A DNA stretch of 64,000 bases, from the NCBI RefSeq assembly GCF_025370935.1, contig NC_133495.1, forward strand, positions 3,037,582-3,101,581. The letters run 5' to 3'. The DNA comes from Choristoneura fumiferana. Its lineage: Eukaryota > Arthropoda > Insecta > Lepidoptera > Tortricidae. Positions 35,732 to 47,959 of this stretch are shown here, in pieces; the first letter of the stretch is position 1; every line of letters starts with the position of its first letter. The notes under the pieces were generated by a model. That model was given only the letters and a program-made list of their open reading frames with translations, ran no database searches and had not been told where the DNA came from. The position numbers and the translations under genes were made by a program.

Positions 35732-36350
35732 TTTGAGTATGCCCCTGCATAAAGGCTAAGCTCCTTTTTTTTCTGCCACTGGTCTAGATAAAAATTGTAC
35801 ATTATATAGAGAAAATTTCCAAGGTTAGCAACGTAATATTATATTTGTCAAGTGACCTCAGCGTTAACTTTTCTGTGTCAAAAAATGTTTTCAAAAACAA
35901 TGTCATAATCGTGAATACAATAGTGTCAAATAAATTAAGTACATACATTATGCAAAATATTTTAAAACCACGTTTTAAACGAACCGTTGATAGCTTACGT
36001 AGATGTTTTATTTAATACTAACTGTCGCTAGCGACTTCGACTGCAATGAATTTGTTATCGCCTGTGATTATCACGCGCCAGCGGGTAGGTAGGTACTATA
36101 CAATTTTACGGGACAAAAACTATTCTGTCTTTCTCAAAAGGGTCTTTTATTCTCTCCATACTATACTATCGCATTACTATCACATTACTATAGTCTTAAA
36201 GTACCATCTTACAGACTGGCTAAAACCAAAAAGTCGTTTCTGGGAAATTGCATACGTTTTTAAGACAAAATTAAAAAAAAATGAAACAGATACAAAATTC
36301 AGATGTATTGTCAAGAAGAGATTAATATCAAAGGCATATTATAAAGTTAA

Positions 36351-36642
36351 GCCGTGTGGTGTCGGTCAAGAATTGCACCACCCCCTCTCTTCCCGTGGGT
36401 GTCGTAAGAGGCGACTAAGGGATAAACCGGAGGATGGGCAGCAGCGTCCTCCGCGAACTATCGGATATAACTGCGGTCGCCAACCCGCCTGCCAAGCGTG
36501 GCGACTAAGGCATTTTCCCCCCAAGGTACAAGATATAAAACTAATGAATCCACACAATCAGCCCAGACCCCTAGTCCCCGGCGGCCCTGCTATTCCTGGC
36601 TCCGGTAGCGGCCATGGTAACGGCGGGGCAGGGGTGCTATAG
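36351..36642 (+). CDS. RTE LINE 5' small frame (possible ORF1 remnant)
   Basis: From the element start to TAG at 36640 one frame stays open and encodes a basic, then Pro/Gly-rich peptide (ELHHPLSSRGCRKRRLR.. ..PGGPAIPGSGSGHGNGGAG). It overlaps the beginning of the ORF2 frame by about 20 bases. Some RTE elements have a short ORF1 overlapping ORF2 in this way. No ATG exists near its beginning, the first in-frame ATG being at about 36544, so coding is uncertain. Confidence 0.3.
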
Positions 36643-36683
36643 CTAATCACCGGCAGAGGCCCGGCTACCAAAAACGACAACCT

Positions 36684-39510
36684 TTGGCCCTGGCAACATA
36701 TAACTGCCGAACACTGCGGACCGATGAAAGGATACTGGAACTGGAGGAAGAATTGAGCAGGTTACGATGGGGAATCATAGGGTTATCAGAAGTCCGTAGA
36801 GAGGGGGAGGACACGATAACTCTTAAGTCCGGTAACTTGCTCTATTTCCGGGAGGGCGAACACCAGTCCCAGGGAGGTGTCGGGTTTATCGTCCACAGGT
36901 CCCTCGTGAACAACGTGGTGAAGATCGAGAGTGTGTCGAACCGGGTAGCATGCCTTGTACTCAGAATGACCCAACGATATTCGTTGAAGGTCATACAGGT
37001 ATACGCTCCGACCTCGACGCACTCCGACGATGAGGTGGAGGCTATGTATGAGGATATTTCCAGAGCCATGCATAGCTCCAGAACTCACTTCACGGTTGTT
37101 ATGGGGGACTTTAACGCAAAGCTGGGCAAACGAGACGGTGAAGAACTGAGAGTGGGGAAATTTGGAGTGGGGCGTAGGAATCACCGGGGCCACCTACTGG
37201 CCGGTTTTATGGAGAAGGAGGGACTCTATATGATGAACTCCTTCTTCAGGAAACGTGAGCATAGGAAGTGGACCTGGATGAGCCCTGATGGTGTTACGAG
37301 GAATGAGATAGATTTTATCATGTCGACGAAAAAGCACATATTCAATGATGTCTCCGTGATCAGTGCGTTTAAAACCGGGAGTGATCATCGTATGGTACGA
37401 GGCTCATTGAATATCCAGTTCAAGCTTGAAAGGTCTCGACTGATGAAATCTACGCTCCGCCCAGAACCTGCTCAGCTCCAAAACCCCGAGAGCTTTCAGC
37501 TCGAACTTCAAAATCGTTTCGAATGCCTAGGTAGCGAGGTGGACGATTACAACGACGGGTTTGTGGAAGCTGTCCATATGGTCGGGTCTAAGTTCTTCAA
37601 GACCCGCCGTACTAGAACCAAAAGGCTTTCGGATTCCACCCTTAGGCTCATGGAGGTGAGGCGTGAGATGATTCTGCAGTCTTCTGGTGACGCTTGTCGC
37701 TATCGGCAGCTCAACAGACAGATCTCAAAGTCTCTGAAGCGCGATGTACGCCGATTTAATACTACCAGTATTGAAGAGGCTATTGAGCGTAACAGGGGCT
37801 CTAAGGTGTTTACCAGGGATCTATCTGTTGGTCAAAGCCAGTTGATGAAGCTCAAGACCGACGACGGCAGAATCGTTTCATCCAAACCTGAGCTGTTGGA
37901 GGAAGTTGAGAGGTTTTATGGACAGCTATACACGACAACCCGAACACCTGTCGAAAATCTAGCTAAAGACCCGAGGGCTAGATTAACCCGACACTATACC
38001 GAAGACATCCCGGACGTCAGCCTGTACGAGATTAGTATGGCCCTCAAGCAGCTTAAGAATGGCAAAGCCCCGGGTGACGACGGAATTACAGCCGAACTCC
38101 TGAAGGCGGGTGGTAGACCAGTCCTTAAGGGCCTTCAGACGCTGTTTAGTTCCGTCCTTCACCAAGGGAGAACGCCGAAAGCATGGAACAGAAGTGTGGT
38201 GGTGCTCTTCTTCAAAAAAGGTGATAACACCTTGCTGAAGAACTATAGACCCATCTCACTTCTGAGCCATGTTTACAAGCTATTTTCCAGGGTCATCACA
38301 AACCGTCTCACACGCAGGCTTGACGATTTCCTGCCTCCCGAACAAGCCGGCTTCCGAAAAGGCTATAGTACCGTAGACCACATACATGCGCTGCGGCAGG
38401 TTATACAGAAGACTGAAGAGTATAACCTCCCCCTTTGCCTAGCATTTGTGGACTACGAGAAAGCCTTCGATTCGATCGAGACTTGGGCTGTGCTGCAGGC
38501 TCTCCAGCGGTGCCAAGTTGACTATCGGTATATCGAAGTGTTGAAGTGTTTGTACGAAAACGCCACTATGTCCGTCCGATTACAGGATCAGAGCACGAAG
38601 CCTATTCCTCTGCAGCGGGGAGTCAGACAAGGAGATGTGATCTCTCCGAAACTGTTCACCGCTGCATTGGAGGATGCTTTTAAGGTTTTGGACTGGAAAG
38701 GACGAGGCATCAACATTAATGGCGAGTACTTCACTCATCTTCGATTCGCCGACGACATTGTAGTCATGGCTGAGACCATGGAGGACCTCGGTGCTATGCT
38801 CGCTGACCTCAGTAGAGTTTCCGACCGAGTTGGCCTGAAAATGAACATGGACAAGACGAAAGTCATGTCTAATGTCCATGTTGTACCAACTCCCGTAATA
38901 GTCGGAGACTCTGCGCTCGAAGTTGTTGACGACTATGTATACCTGGGACAAACGGTCCAGTTAGGTAGGTCCAACTTTGAGAAAGAGATCACTCGTCGAA
39001 TCCGACTCGGCTGGGCAGCGTTCGGGAAGCTTCGCAGTGTCTTTTCGTCCAAATTACCGCAGTGTTTGAAGTCAAAAGTCTTTGACCAGTGTGTGTTGCC
39101 AGTGATGACATACGGATCTGAGACGTGGGCGCTAACGATGGGCCTCATGAGAAAACTCAAAGTCACTCAGAGGGCTATGGAGAGGGCTATGCTCGGGGTT
39201 TCTCTGCGGATAGAATTAGAAATGATGATATCCGCAGTAGAACTAAGGTTACCGACATAGCCCGAAGAATTGCGAAACTAAAGTGGCAGTGGGCGGGGCA
39301 CATTGCTCGCAGGACGGATGGCCGATGGGCCAGAAGGTTCTCGAATGGCGTCCGCGGACCGGGAGACGAGCTGTCGGTAGGCCTCCAACAAGATGGAGCG
39401 ACGACTTGGTTAAGATCGCGGGATCGCGGTGGATGCGGAAAGCACAAGACCGGTCTGAGTGGAGAGCCTTGGGGGAGGCCTATGTCCAGCAGTGGACGTC
39501 TTTCGGCTGA
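36684..39510 (+). CDS. RTE-type LINE ORF2: AP endonuclease plus reverse transcriptase, two homopolymer frameshifts near the C-terminus
   Basis: The frame is open from 36621, with no ATG near the start; homology begins at about 36684 (LALATYNCRTLRTDERI). Endonuclease landmarks counted from there: N7, E36 (GLSEVRR), D141/N143 (MGDFNAKLG), D210 (NEIDFIM), H235 (SDHRMV). RT landmarks: KNGKAPGDDGI, NYRPISLLS, AGFRKGYSTVDH, FVDYEKAFDS (D590), GVRQGDVISPKLF, FADD (D690-D691), and DDYVYLGQ. The literal frame ends at 39260. Allowing one G at about 39208 and one A at about 39332 continues the normal family C-terminus: KVTDIARRIAKLKWQWAGH, then LEWRPRTGRRAVGRPPTRW, ending QQWTSFG stop at 39510. The total is about 940 residues. 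Proteins of this type are often mis-annotated as craniofacial development protein 2. Confidence 0.93.
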
Positions 39511-39969
39511 CATGATGATGATGATGATTATAAAGTTAATGATTATATCATGGACAGGGATATTTGGAAATAATTCCGATCCGCATTAGCGATCACTTCA
39601 AATAGCGAACCTACTGTGATAAAAATAAAGTTGTGTTAAATACTTGTGATGTATACATACCTATCATTCAATAATATTGTAAATCTGTTTAAAAAAATAT
39701 ACCTCGTTGAGCTTCTTGCCGGATTCTTCTCAACAGAGGTTTTTCCGAACCGGTGGTAGATTTTTTTTTGACATTCATAAGTGCTTGTTATAGCCTAAAT
39801 TGAAGAAAGATATTTTGACTGACTTTGATTAAGGTTGCTTTTAGTTGAGTGCCAATATTGTGACGTTTTTTCATTAATATTGTGTGGTTTTTATACGGGC
39901 CAAATTTACCCTCTATTGGGTCAAAATACTCCGATCTTACGGTACCTACTCACAAACTTTTGCATATAT

Positions 39970-40369
39970 GGGGGGGCGTCCATAAATTACGTGAGACATT
40001 TTTTTTTTAATTTTTGACCCCTCCATCCATCCATTTCGTATTTTTTGAAATGTGTTTTGGCTGTAAGCCTGTTGGATTTAATAAATAAAAAATAATTTGT
40101 TCTATTAATTTTATTTACGACTAGCAAAGACTAGTATTTGTGATGTGTGAGAATATTGCCGTAGTTTAAAATCACCGTGATAAAATTTAATAATACTTAA
40201 ATATTTCAACTTAAATGAATAAACTTTACTTTCACGCAATTTTAATTTTCTGTTGAAAAAAAATACATTTAAATTTAAATATGTGTTAAAAACCCCCCTC
40301 CCCCAAGTGAGATTTGGAAAGATTTTACTTGACCTCCTTAAAGACCTCACGTAATTAATGGACGCCCCC
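39970..40369. mobile_element. Inverted-repeat element with GGGGGCGTCCAT ends
   Basis: GGGGGCGTCCATAAATTACG at the left, CGTAATTAATGGACGCCCCC at the right; 400 bp, no coding content. Confidence 0.75.
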
Positions 40370-42374
40370 TATAATATCAGTAGGATTCCCAAAATCTAGA
40401 TATCTAGCTTATAGTGTGAAAATTGTAACAAACACTCAAACGCGCTCACACTTTCGCACATAAGTATACTTAACATGAGTAAGACAGTGAAGGTTAAAAA
40501 GACATACTTCTGCTGCTTGTAAATTTACATAAGTGTTTTCATAATATTTTCCAAAGACCTTTCTTGACCCAACTAAAAGACTTCAACGAGGCAAAATGCA
40601 AAGACCAGTTTAGTAAGAGCTCGCCGTTCTTAGACCTTGCATACAAGTTAGGGGTCATGATTTCATGGACATATACAAAGATGGCGGATATTAAACAAAT
40701 CTTCTATTAGACGTTTAGTATTAATTATGTGTCAGTCAGTGGGGCTGCAAATTGTTTTACGAGACAATTTTACTGTAATATAAATAGAAGTTAGGTTTTT
40801 ACTTTTTTGTTATTTAAATCTCTAAGTACTTATTGCAATTTGCAATCACGTAGGTATGTACACGTTAAAAATAAGGACGATAATTGTTTGGTCTCACGAA
40901 ACAGTTTTTTTTTTCAATGTAAAATAGCTCTGTGTTCTAGCGTTACTTAATTATGCTCGCGGCTTCGCTCGTTTAAACTATAAGCACAGGGCGGACACGC
41001 CGTACAAAATACGCGTTCTGGAATCTACATAGGCACGACGACGTCTGTGCACGCGTCAATGTGTGCGTAAGACACACAGGGCTGACTATCGCAAAACCCT
41101 AGTACTATAGGGTATGTAGGTATGGCTTAAATGTGTAAATAAATGTAATCGTTTAATCATATATTTTTATTTAAACCTACTTAAAATGTGTCTGTCTATG
41201 TATTTAAGCATTATTATTTTACATTACAATAAATATATGACTACAAAACTTGAAACTAATTATTCGGTACCTAATTAGTTTATTTCATGTCGTATTAATC
41301 GCGATACTTTTAGAAAGCATTATTATTAAGAAAAGGAAGTAGGCAGGGTAGGAACCTCAATTTCTCGCGCGCCACTGACAAGTTGGCGCTTGCTCGCGGA
41401 CTCACGGCCACCGAGCCGAGCAATGACCTGCCGGCGCGCGGATTTCACGGAAAATATGTGACTTTGTACGAGCGACAAATTATTAGAATTATGACTGATT
41501 TTCGGGTTTTTAGGAAATAAATACAAATAAATGTTTTATAAATTAAAGTTTATTGGTTTAATCATTTGAGACCTTATTAATAAAGATTACTTACACTAAA
41601 ATATTTTCCTTTTAAAGGATTTGTCTCTGACATTCGATTGTTAAATCGTATGTAATATGTAATTATTGCTCCCGAACTTAGTGCCGTGCGACGGTGCGGC
41701 CGACATACATCGCGTTGCGCGCCCGACTGCTTTCCTACGGTTTTCCTACAATCTGCGCTTGAGGGGTGGGGTAACTCAACCGGTGCGGGGCGGAGCGTGT
41801 CCATTCTGTATGCCAGTACTATTATATATTCTGTGCTATAAGCCTGAGCGACCCTAAAATTACACTGTGCTATTTTACAATATTGCAAAAAAAAACACCC
41901 GAACCTTTCAAATTCCAGATTGTGGAAACTGAATCCCATATATAATAAATTTTAATAAATGGAACACCTAATTATTTCTTTATTTCTTTTTGGCAACACG
42001 AAATTTACAAAGAAACTACATACTTCCCTATCGCGCGGGAATATCGAAGTAAAAACTAGCCTAATCTTATTCCAGGTTATTCCCAAGATCCAGCTATCTA
42101 CATATAAAATTCCATCTTATTTCGTCCGATTGCTTTACGTGAAAGAGTGAGAAACAGACATATTATGATATTAATTTGGATACAATTTTGGCTTAGAGAG
42201 GGAGTCAGAAGAATATTTTGTTCAATGCAATGCAAGAGCAATTTTAGATACCTATTTTCATGTCACAGACAAACTACTGAGATAGACGATGCATGAACCT
42301 ACTTTGCTTGTCGAAAAGAGGTTCATATTTTTTTGTTTAATGACAAAAGTGTTCAATATTTTCTGATAATCTAT
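40370..42374. other. No gene seen; GC-rich patches
   Basis: GC-rich blocks at 41350-41450 and 41680-41800 stand out in AT-rich DNA but hold no convincing splice-bounded frame. Repeat fragments lie at about 40950-40980 and 42025-42150. Confidence 0.4.
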
Positions 42375-42519
42375 AGGGGCTCCTAGACGGGCCATATTTT
42401 CACTGCAATATGTGGCCGGCAACTATTGGTGTCCCTGTCTAACATGTGAGTTAGAGAGGGACACCAATAGTAGCCGGCCACAAATTGCAGTGAAAATATG
42501 GCCCGTCTAGGAGCCCCTT
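42375..42519. mobile_element. Palindromic MITE with AGGGGCTCCTAGACGGGCC ends
   Basis: 145 bp; arms of ~62 bp with very few mismatches around a 20-base loop (GTCTAACATGTGAGTTAGAG). Confidence 0.85.
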
Positions 42520-42944
42520 AACCGACGGATTAATTAGAATTTTTAGGATTCTAGCCTATTAGCCCTTAGAATGGTTTGAATTATCAGGTGGTATTTTATT
42601 GACGTTCATGCCAGGTCGACAATTACAGGTCATACATTAACTGCCATATCTTATCGTTTGTTTTCTTTAACAGCGAATGCGCGCGCCGCCCAGCGTCTGA
42701 TTGGCCGGTGATCCATCATGGCCGCCTACCGCTCCGATTACACTGACACATTAACGTGACCCATTTCGCTGCGCCGGCGTCGCCGGTAATACCTACCACA
42801 GAACTTGTAAAGAGAGTAATGGAAATGTATTGTCAGTATTTCTTTTCACAGTCAATGTCGGTATTTTTTTGCCTCCTATCAATGATCATTGTTTGGAGTT
42901 GTCATAGGTTTTAGTTTTAAAACCGTAATCGTAATACCGACTTA

Positions 42945-43380
42945 CCGTAGGGTCGGGTCACGTTGACCCTGAAGGGTAACTTTGACCATTAGGATTACTC
43001 TGGTCCCTTTGTTCCCCGTACATAACCAACTTCCATTACCAGCACTGGGAGAGGACAAATAATTCCTACTACAAAACCGGGTTTTGGAGTAGGATTTTTT
43101 TTCCTTGTACAAAACCAACGTCATGGCCGGTAATGTAAGAGGAAAAATAATTCATAGTACAATACCCGGTTTTGGAGTAGGAATTATTTGTCCACTCCCA
43201 GTGCTGGTAATGGAAGATGGTTATGTACGGGGCACAAAGGGCTCTGGTCCAGATTTTATTATTTCATTGAAATCTTGGCACATACTTATATGCCATATAA
43301 ATTGTCAATCTGACCACTGGAAGTGGGTGGGTCAAAATTCAGTTGCAGGATTTGACCTGTGTACATTCACAGCAAGTTAA
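42945..43380 (+). repeat. Dispersed repeat, GGGTAACTTTGACC type, copy 2, split by a fold-back block
   Basis: Shares both blocks with 34880-35075, but they are separated by an inverted-repeat segment (about 43007-43240: TTACCAGCACTGGGAG against CTCCCAGTGCTGGTAA). Confidence 0.6.
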
Positions 43381-43968
43381 ATAAAAGCTTGTAAACATAT
43401 TGTATCCAAATCGGTGCCGTCGTTCGGAAGCTATGCGTGTACAAACACCAGAGGCGTTTACCTATGGTATGGTGGTTTAGCGGTCTAGGGGGCTACAGAT
43501 GTTGGCCGGCCGCGGCACTTTCAATGACCAACGTAAAAATCCGGCAAAGAGCGTGTCGGACACGCCCGAAATAGGGTTTGACAAACACAGACTTCGATCT
43601 ATGGTTTGTGATATTAAATGTTATTAAACCGCACCCGGTCCGTTGCCTGCTGTTGGCCCAACATCACCTAACAGCCTTTAGTTACTAAAGTTTAGTAGGT
43701 AGTTAGGTACGGCAGGAAAATAGAGCCCAAAATTCATAATACTCTCTTGCTCACATTTGTCCCAAAAGAGCGAGAGTGAAATATAACTTCCGTGCTGTCT
43801 ACTGTACTGGCGTGACGAACGATGCCGATGTCATTGCACACCTCATGTGTCACATTATGCAGGAATGTGAGATGCTGTTTGTAAAGCCCTTAGCGTGCGC
43901 GAGTGCAGCCGAGTGCAAACACTAGTGCGTGCTAGTGCCAATGCCACAGCCCTTGAATGCGAAACTAG

Positions 43969-44099
43969 CTACCTACTACGAAACTCGAAACTCGAAGTTC
44001 GTGTCGTACCGTACCACCTCTCGCTCTCGTATGAAATAGTATAAGTGTAAGAGGGACCGCACGACACGAACTTCGAGTTTCGAGTTTCGTAGTAGCCCT
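43969..44099. mobile_element. GGGCTACTACGAA palindromic MITE, good copy
   Basis: Arms CTACTACGAAACTCGAAACT and complement; centre CTCTCGTATGAAATAGTATA. Very similar to 47822-47953. Confidence 0.8.
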
Positions 44100-44315
44100 G
44101 CTGGTTTTAATAATGGTGATAATGCTTAGTTGACATTAAAAGGGACAGACCTAAAGCTAAGTTTAGTTAGACTACGACACTTTTACACGGTACACTCAGT
44201 TTCTACAGTAAGTAAGCTAAATACAACTTACAATAACTTTAATTTACTTTATAATTTACAATAAATAAATAATACATCAATATTTTTTATTTAACACCAA
44301 CCAACACATTCAAGT

Positions 44316-44540
44316 GCCAATGGGCGATGGAAGAATAGAGTTTAAGTTCTCGAGTGGACCAGGAACCAGAAGACCGTTGGCAGGCCCCCCAGTTACAGGT
44401 GGACTGAAGACATCGTGAGAGATGCGGGGAACCGGTGAATGCAAGTGGCGAGTCTTCGTTCGTTGTGGCGTTCTAAAGGAGAGGCCTTTGTTCAGCAGCG
44501 GACATCTTCCGCCTGATGAAGATGATGATGATAGTCAGCT
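44316..44540 (+). mobile_element. 5'-truncated RTE LINE, C-terminus and tail
   Basis: Degenerate coding for ..GTRRPLAGPP.., then GGAGAGGCCTTTGTTCAGCA, GCGGACATCTTCCGCCTGA and (GATGAT)n, matching the end of the full-length RTE element with substitutions and indels. Confidence 0.75.
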
Positions 44541-44973
44541 CTAGCCAAAATTGTAAATAGTGGCCCACGAGCACCAGTGCCTGCACACCCTGTCCCCCGC
44601 TCGAGCTCGTGCCGCGGTGCTGCGTGGTGCTGCCTAGCCTACCCTGCCCTGCTGCCTGCTCATTGCACGCCAAGGTATTGGGAGGGTGCGAAGTACTAGG
44701 TGGGGGTGATGAAATCTATCGCAGCGCTCATGGTGGCCAAAAGTAGAAATAGTTCTGTCTCTGTCATCTGTCATACTTATATGAATCTGTCATTAACAAA
44801 GCAATTCGGTATAGACTTTAACTACCTAATTTTGTACTATAAATTAATACGTTAAAGGTTTGATTTTTGTCACAATGTCGCGATGAAATTTCAAAACGTC
44901 AGAGCATCAGAGCCAAAAAAGTTGCGGGCGCTAGGTGGCGCTGATGTCGTGCACAGAGCCAATAGGTAGGCAT

Positions 44974-45024
44974 CTTAGAGCAACACGGGCTAGGCTAGCG
45001 GTAGGAAGCCCGTGTTGCTCTAAG
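44974..45024. repeat. Small perfect hairpin
   Basis: CTTAGAGCAACACGGGCT and its exact complement, 18-bp stem around a 15-base loop. Confidence 0.75.
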
Positions 45025-45598
45025 GTAGGTATGTTTTAAGTTTATCTCGGTAGCTAAATTAACTTTGTTACTTACCTTGTCAGCGCTTAAACCTAGAATA
45101 CCTACCCTAACCGCGTGAGCAAAAACCACAGTTGTTATTGGAAATAGCTCATTACAAACGGTTAACCGTTAAACTTGGGCACGCGTAGGGTCGCCATGAG
45201 TCTCGGTCTCGGTACAGATGTAGTAGTAAAATAATGTTTTGCCATCGTTAATTACACTATTAACTTGTTTTACTAAGGACATGGTATTATTTATCGCTTT
45301 AATTATTTACGAGAATTTTAAATTCAACTTCCAGACATTTACTTAATTAAGAACAAACAACATAGAAGTAAGTAAGTAAGAGCATCGATCTGCGCGTGAT
45401 CTATCTCGCCAACTATTGATGTAGCGACTCCCAGCGCCATCTAGTCTAGTGAGCAAATATAGAAACTCCGAGCGACCGAATCCTACATCACGCTATCGAA
45501 TCGAAGTTTGTCAACTCAGACGCACATATCTATACAACTTTCGACGCTCATCTTTCGGATTTGGGTCCACATACTTACATATTATGTTATTGTGAAAA

Positions 45599-46258
45599 AA
45601 ACAGTCAAGAGCGTGTCGGACACGCCCGAAATACGGTTCCGTAGCCATTAAGAAAAAATTAAGTCATATTTTTCTAAGGATTTCGTATATTTTGTACGGA
45701 ATATTCCAAGTTTAGGTCTGTATATTTTATACCTTAGGCTGCTATTTACTCTTAAACTACTAATAATTATCAAGAAAACTTAACTGTTATAGTGTTCCTT
45801 GTAAGTTTGAATATACTTAGGTACTACCATCCGGATTTTTTTCAATTTTTTCCACCCACTGGTTTAGATTTTAAAAGGGGAGGGGCCGCTCGATTTTAAT
45901 GAATATTAACTTGAATATTTTGCAAAAAAAAACACTGAATCGAAAAATCGTTGTAGCATTCATTCCTCCAATGGTTTAAAAAGTCCTATCCAACGATACC
46001 CCACACTACACGGTTGGATGAGAAAAAAAACACCCCCACTTTACGTCTATGGGAGGTATTGTAAAAACAATAAAAAAAATATACATATTGTACCATTTTG
46101 TCGGCATAGTTTACATATATATTCGTGCAAAATTACAACTTTCTAGCATCGATAGTCCTGAGCAAAGCCGCGGACGGACAGACAGACAGACAGATAGACA
46201 CACATGGCGAAACTATAAGGTTTCCGTTTTTGCCATTTTGGCTACAGAACCCTAAAAA
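45599..46258 (+). repeat. Dispersed repeat, GAGCGTGTCGGACACGCCC type, ~660 bp
   Basis: Starts AAGAGCGTGTCGGACACGCC, contains CTATCCAACGATACCCCACA, and ends GCTACAGAACCCTAAAAA after a CAGACAGACAGACAG run. The 3' part recurs inverted at 46441-46607; a short piece is at 43545-43580. Confidence 0.65.
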
Positions 46259-46440
46259 GCGTGGGGTGCTTGATATCAGCTGTTAAAAATATAGGTCGAT
46301 AGGGTAAGCTGCTATACTACGAATAAATATGCTATAAAAATGTGTTAACAGTTAGCACCGGAGGCTTGTTTTCACGATAACATTATTTTATCGTTGACCT
46401 TACCTCGTATATATGTATATTGTTCTTATTTTTCAGAATT

Positions 46441-46607
46441 ACTTTTTAGGGTTCCGTAGCCAAAATGGCAAAAACGGAACCCTTGTAGTTTCGCAATGTC
46501 TGTCTGTCTGTCCGTCCGCGACTTTGCTCAGTGACTATCAATGCTAGAAAGCTGTAATTTTGCACGAATATGTAAATTATGCCGACAAAATGGTACAATA
46601 AAAAAAT
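46441..46607 (-). repeat. Inverted 3' portion of the 45599-46258 repeat
   Basis: AGGGTTCCGTAGCCAAAATG to TTATGCCGACAAAATGGTAC is the complement of 46090-46258. Confidence 0.75.
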
Positions 46608-46836
46608 ATTTTGTTAACCCTAAGCGCGCTTGCATTGTACTGGATGGTTACTGGACAGCTGCTAATATTTGTCAACCAATTTCTAAGTAGAACGCGCAGC
46701 AAAAAGTCAACAGAGGTTTCTATTCTACCCATATTCTACCTCTACCCATAGTTTCTGCATTTCAAATAAACTTCGAACGACACTTCGTGTGTTGTTGTTG
46801 AAATAAGACTACCTAGTCCGAAGGGTTCGATTCAAT

Positions 46837-47263
46837 GAGGGCTATCGTTTTTTGTCTCACTAGATGGCGCACTGTTGCGTGAGGTTTTTAAGTATGACTT
46901 TCAAAGTCTGTTATTACGGGCGTGAAAACAAAGTTTAGATTAAAATCATATTTAATACACCTTCAAACCGTACCATAAAAATATCGAGCAATGCCGCAAC
47001 AGTGTTGCATAGTCCCCCGTTTTGTTCGAAAAAAGGGAGGACAAAGGTTTCCGAAAGAACAAAACTTTCTCAAAAACACAGACATTCATTGCCGCGGAAT
47101 GCATATTTGCCATAATTAATTTCAGATATTGCAGCAAATATTCACAAATTATTCTAATTATAAATAAACCCGCGTAGCTCACCAAAAACTATGAGATTTG
47201 ACATTTCGGAGACCTCACGCTACACTAGCGCCTCTAGTGGCGAATTAATACGCGATAGCTCTC
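46837..47263. mobile_element. THAP-remnant MITE, copy 3
   Basis: Same ends (right end GATAGCTCTC, one change), 427 bp, flanked by AAT and ATT. Confidence 0.85.
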
Positions 47264-47821
47264 ATTAAATTGAGTAGGTGGGTAGGCAATAAAGACGTAG
47301 GCACAATACAAGTAATACTGTATTGTGACGAAGGGTAGGTAGGCAGTAAAAATAATGTTTATTTGTTACTATTTTTTTATTGATCAAAGTTTTACAAGTG
47401 ATCTTTCAGTCTTTTCCAGTGTAAGTTATGGACCACAGAATAAGTAAAAGTACAAGTAAGTGGACATTAATTGTAGCCCTTTGTAGGCGCTATACCTTGA
47501 CAGGTACGTACTTACGTGACGTAACACTCGGTAGAATCCTGTCACAGGGAGCCTCTGCTGCCTTTATCAACCTTTTTTTTGATAAGTGCGGCAAATGCTG
47601 ACACAGGGTTCTACTTTAACTGCCGAATGCCCATAAATTTTTCATTCAACGCTGGCTGCGATTGAAATGTACGGGATAGTCTGTACTGGCCCCTTAGGGT
47701 CTACCTACGCTAGCTGACGCGGTTTGCACGGAGCGGGTGGACGCCTATTAAAAAATAGTATAAGCATGAGCAGCGCTCACTGCGACGCGTCGCGTGCGGC
47801 GGATATTTTGTACACACCTAC

Positions 47822-47953
47822 AGGGCTACTACGAAACTCGCAACTCGAAGTTCGTGTCGTACGGTTCCTTTCGCTCTCGTATTAAGTAAATAATATAAGT
47901 GTCAGAGGGACCGCACGACACGAACTTCGAGTTTCGAGTTTCGTAGTAGCCCT
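47822..47953. mobile_element. GGGCTACTACGAA palindromic MITE, good copy
   Basis: Arms match 43969-44099 almost exactly; it abuts the next MITE at 47960. Confidence 0.8.
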
Positions 47954-47959
47954 GCTGTG

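Larger units (their letters stand above)
36351..39526 (+). mobile_element. Full-length RTE-type LINE with a 13-bp target-site duplication
   Basis: The element is bounded by perfect direct repeats ATTATAAAGTTAA at 36338-36350 and 39527-39539, which defines both ends. It contains a short 5' leader with a small overlapping frame, one long ORF2, and a 3' end TCGGCTGACATGATGATG with the (ATG)n tail usual for RTE elements. The intact duplication indicates a young insertion. Confidence 0.93.
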
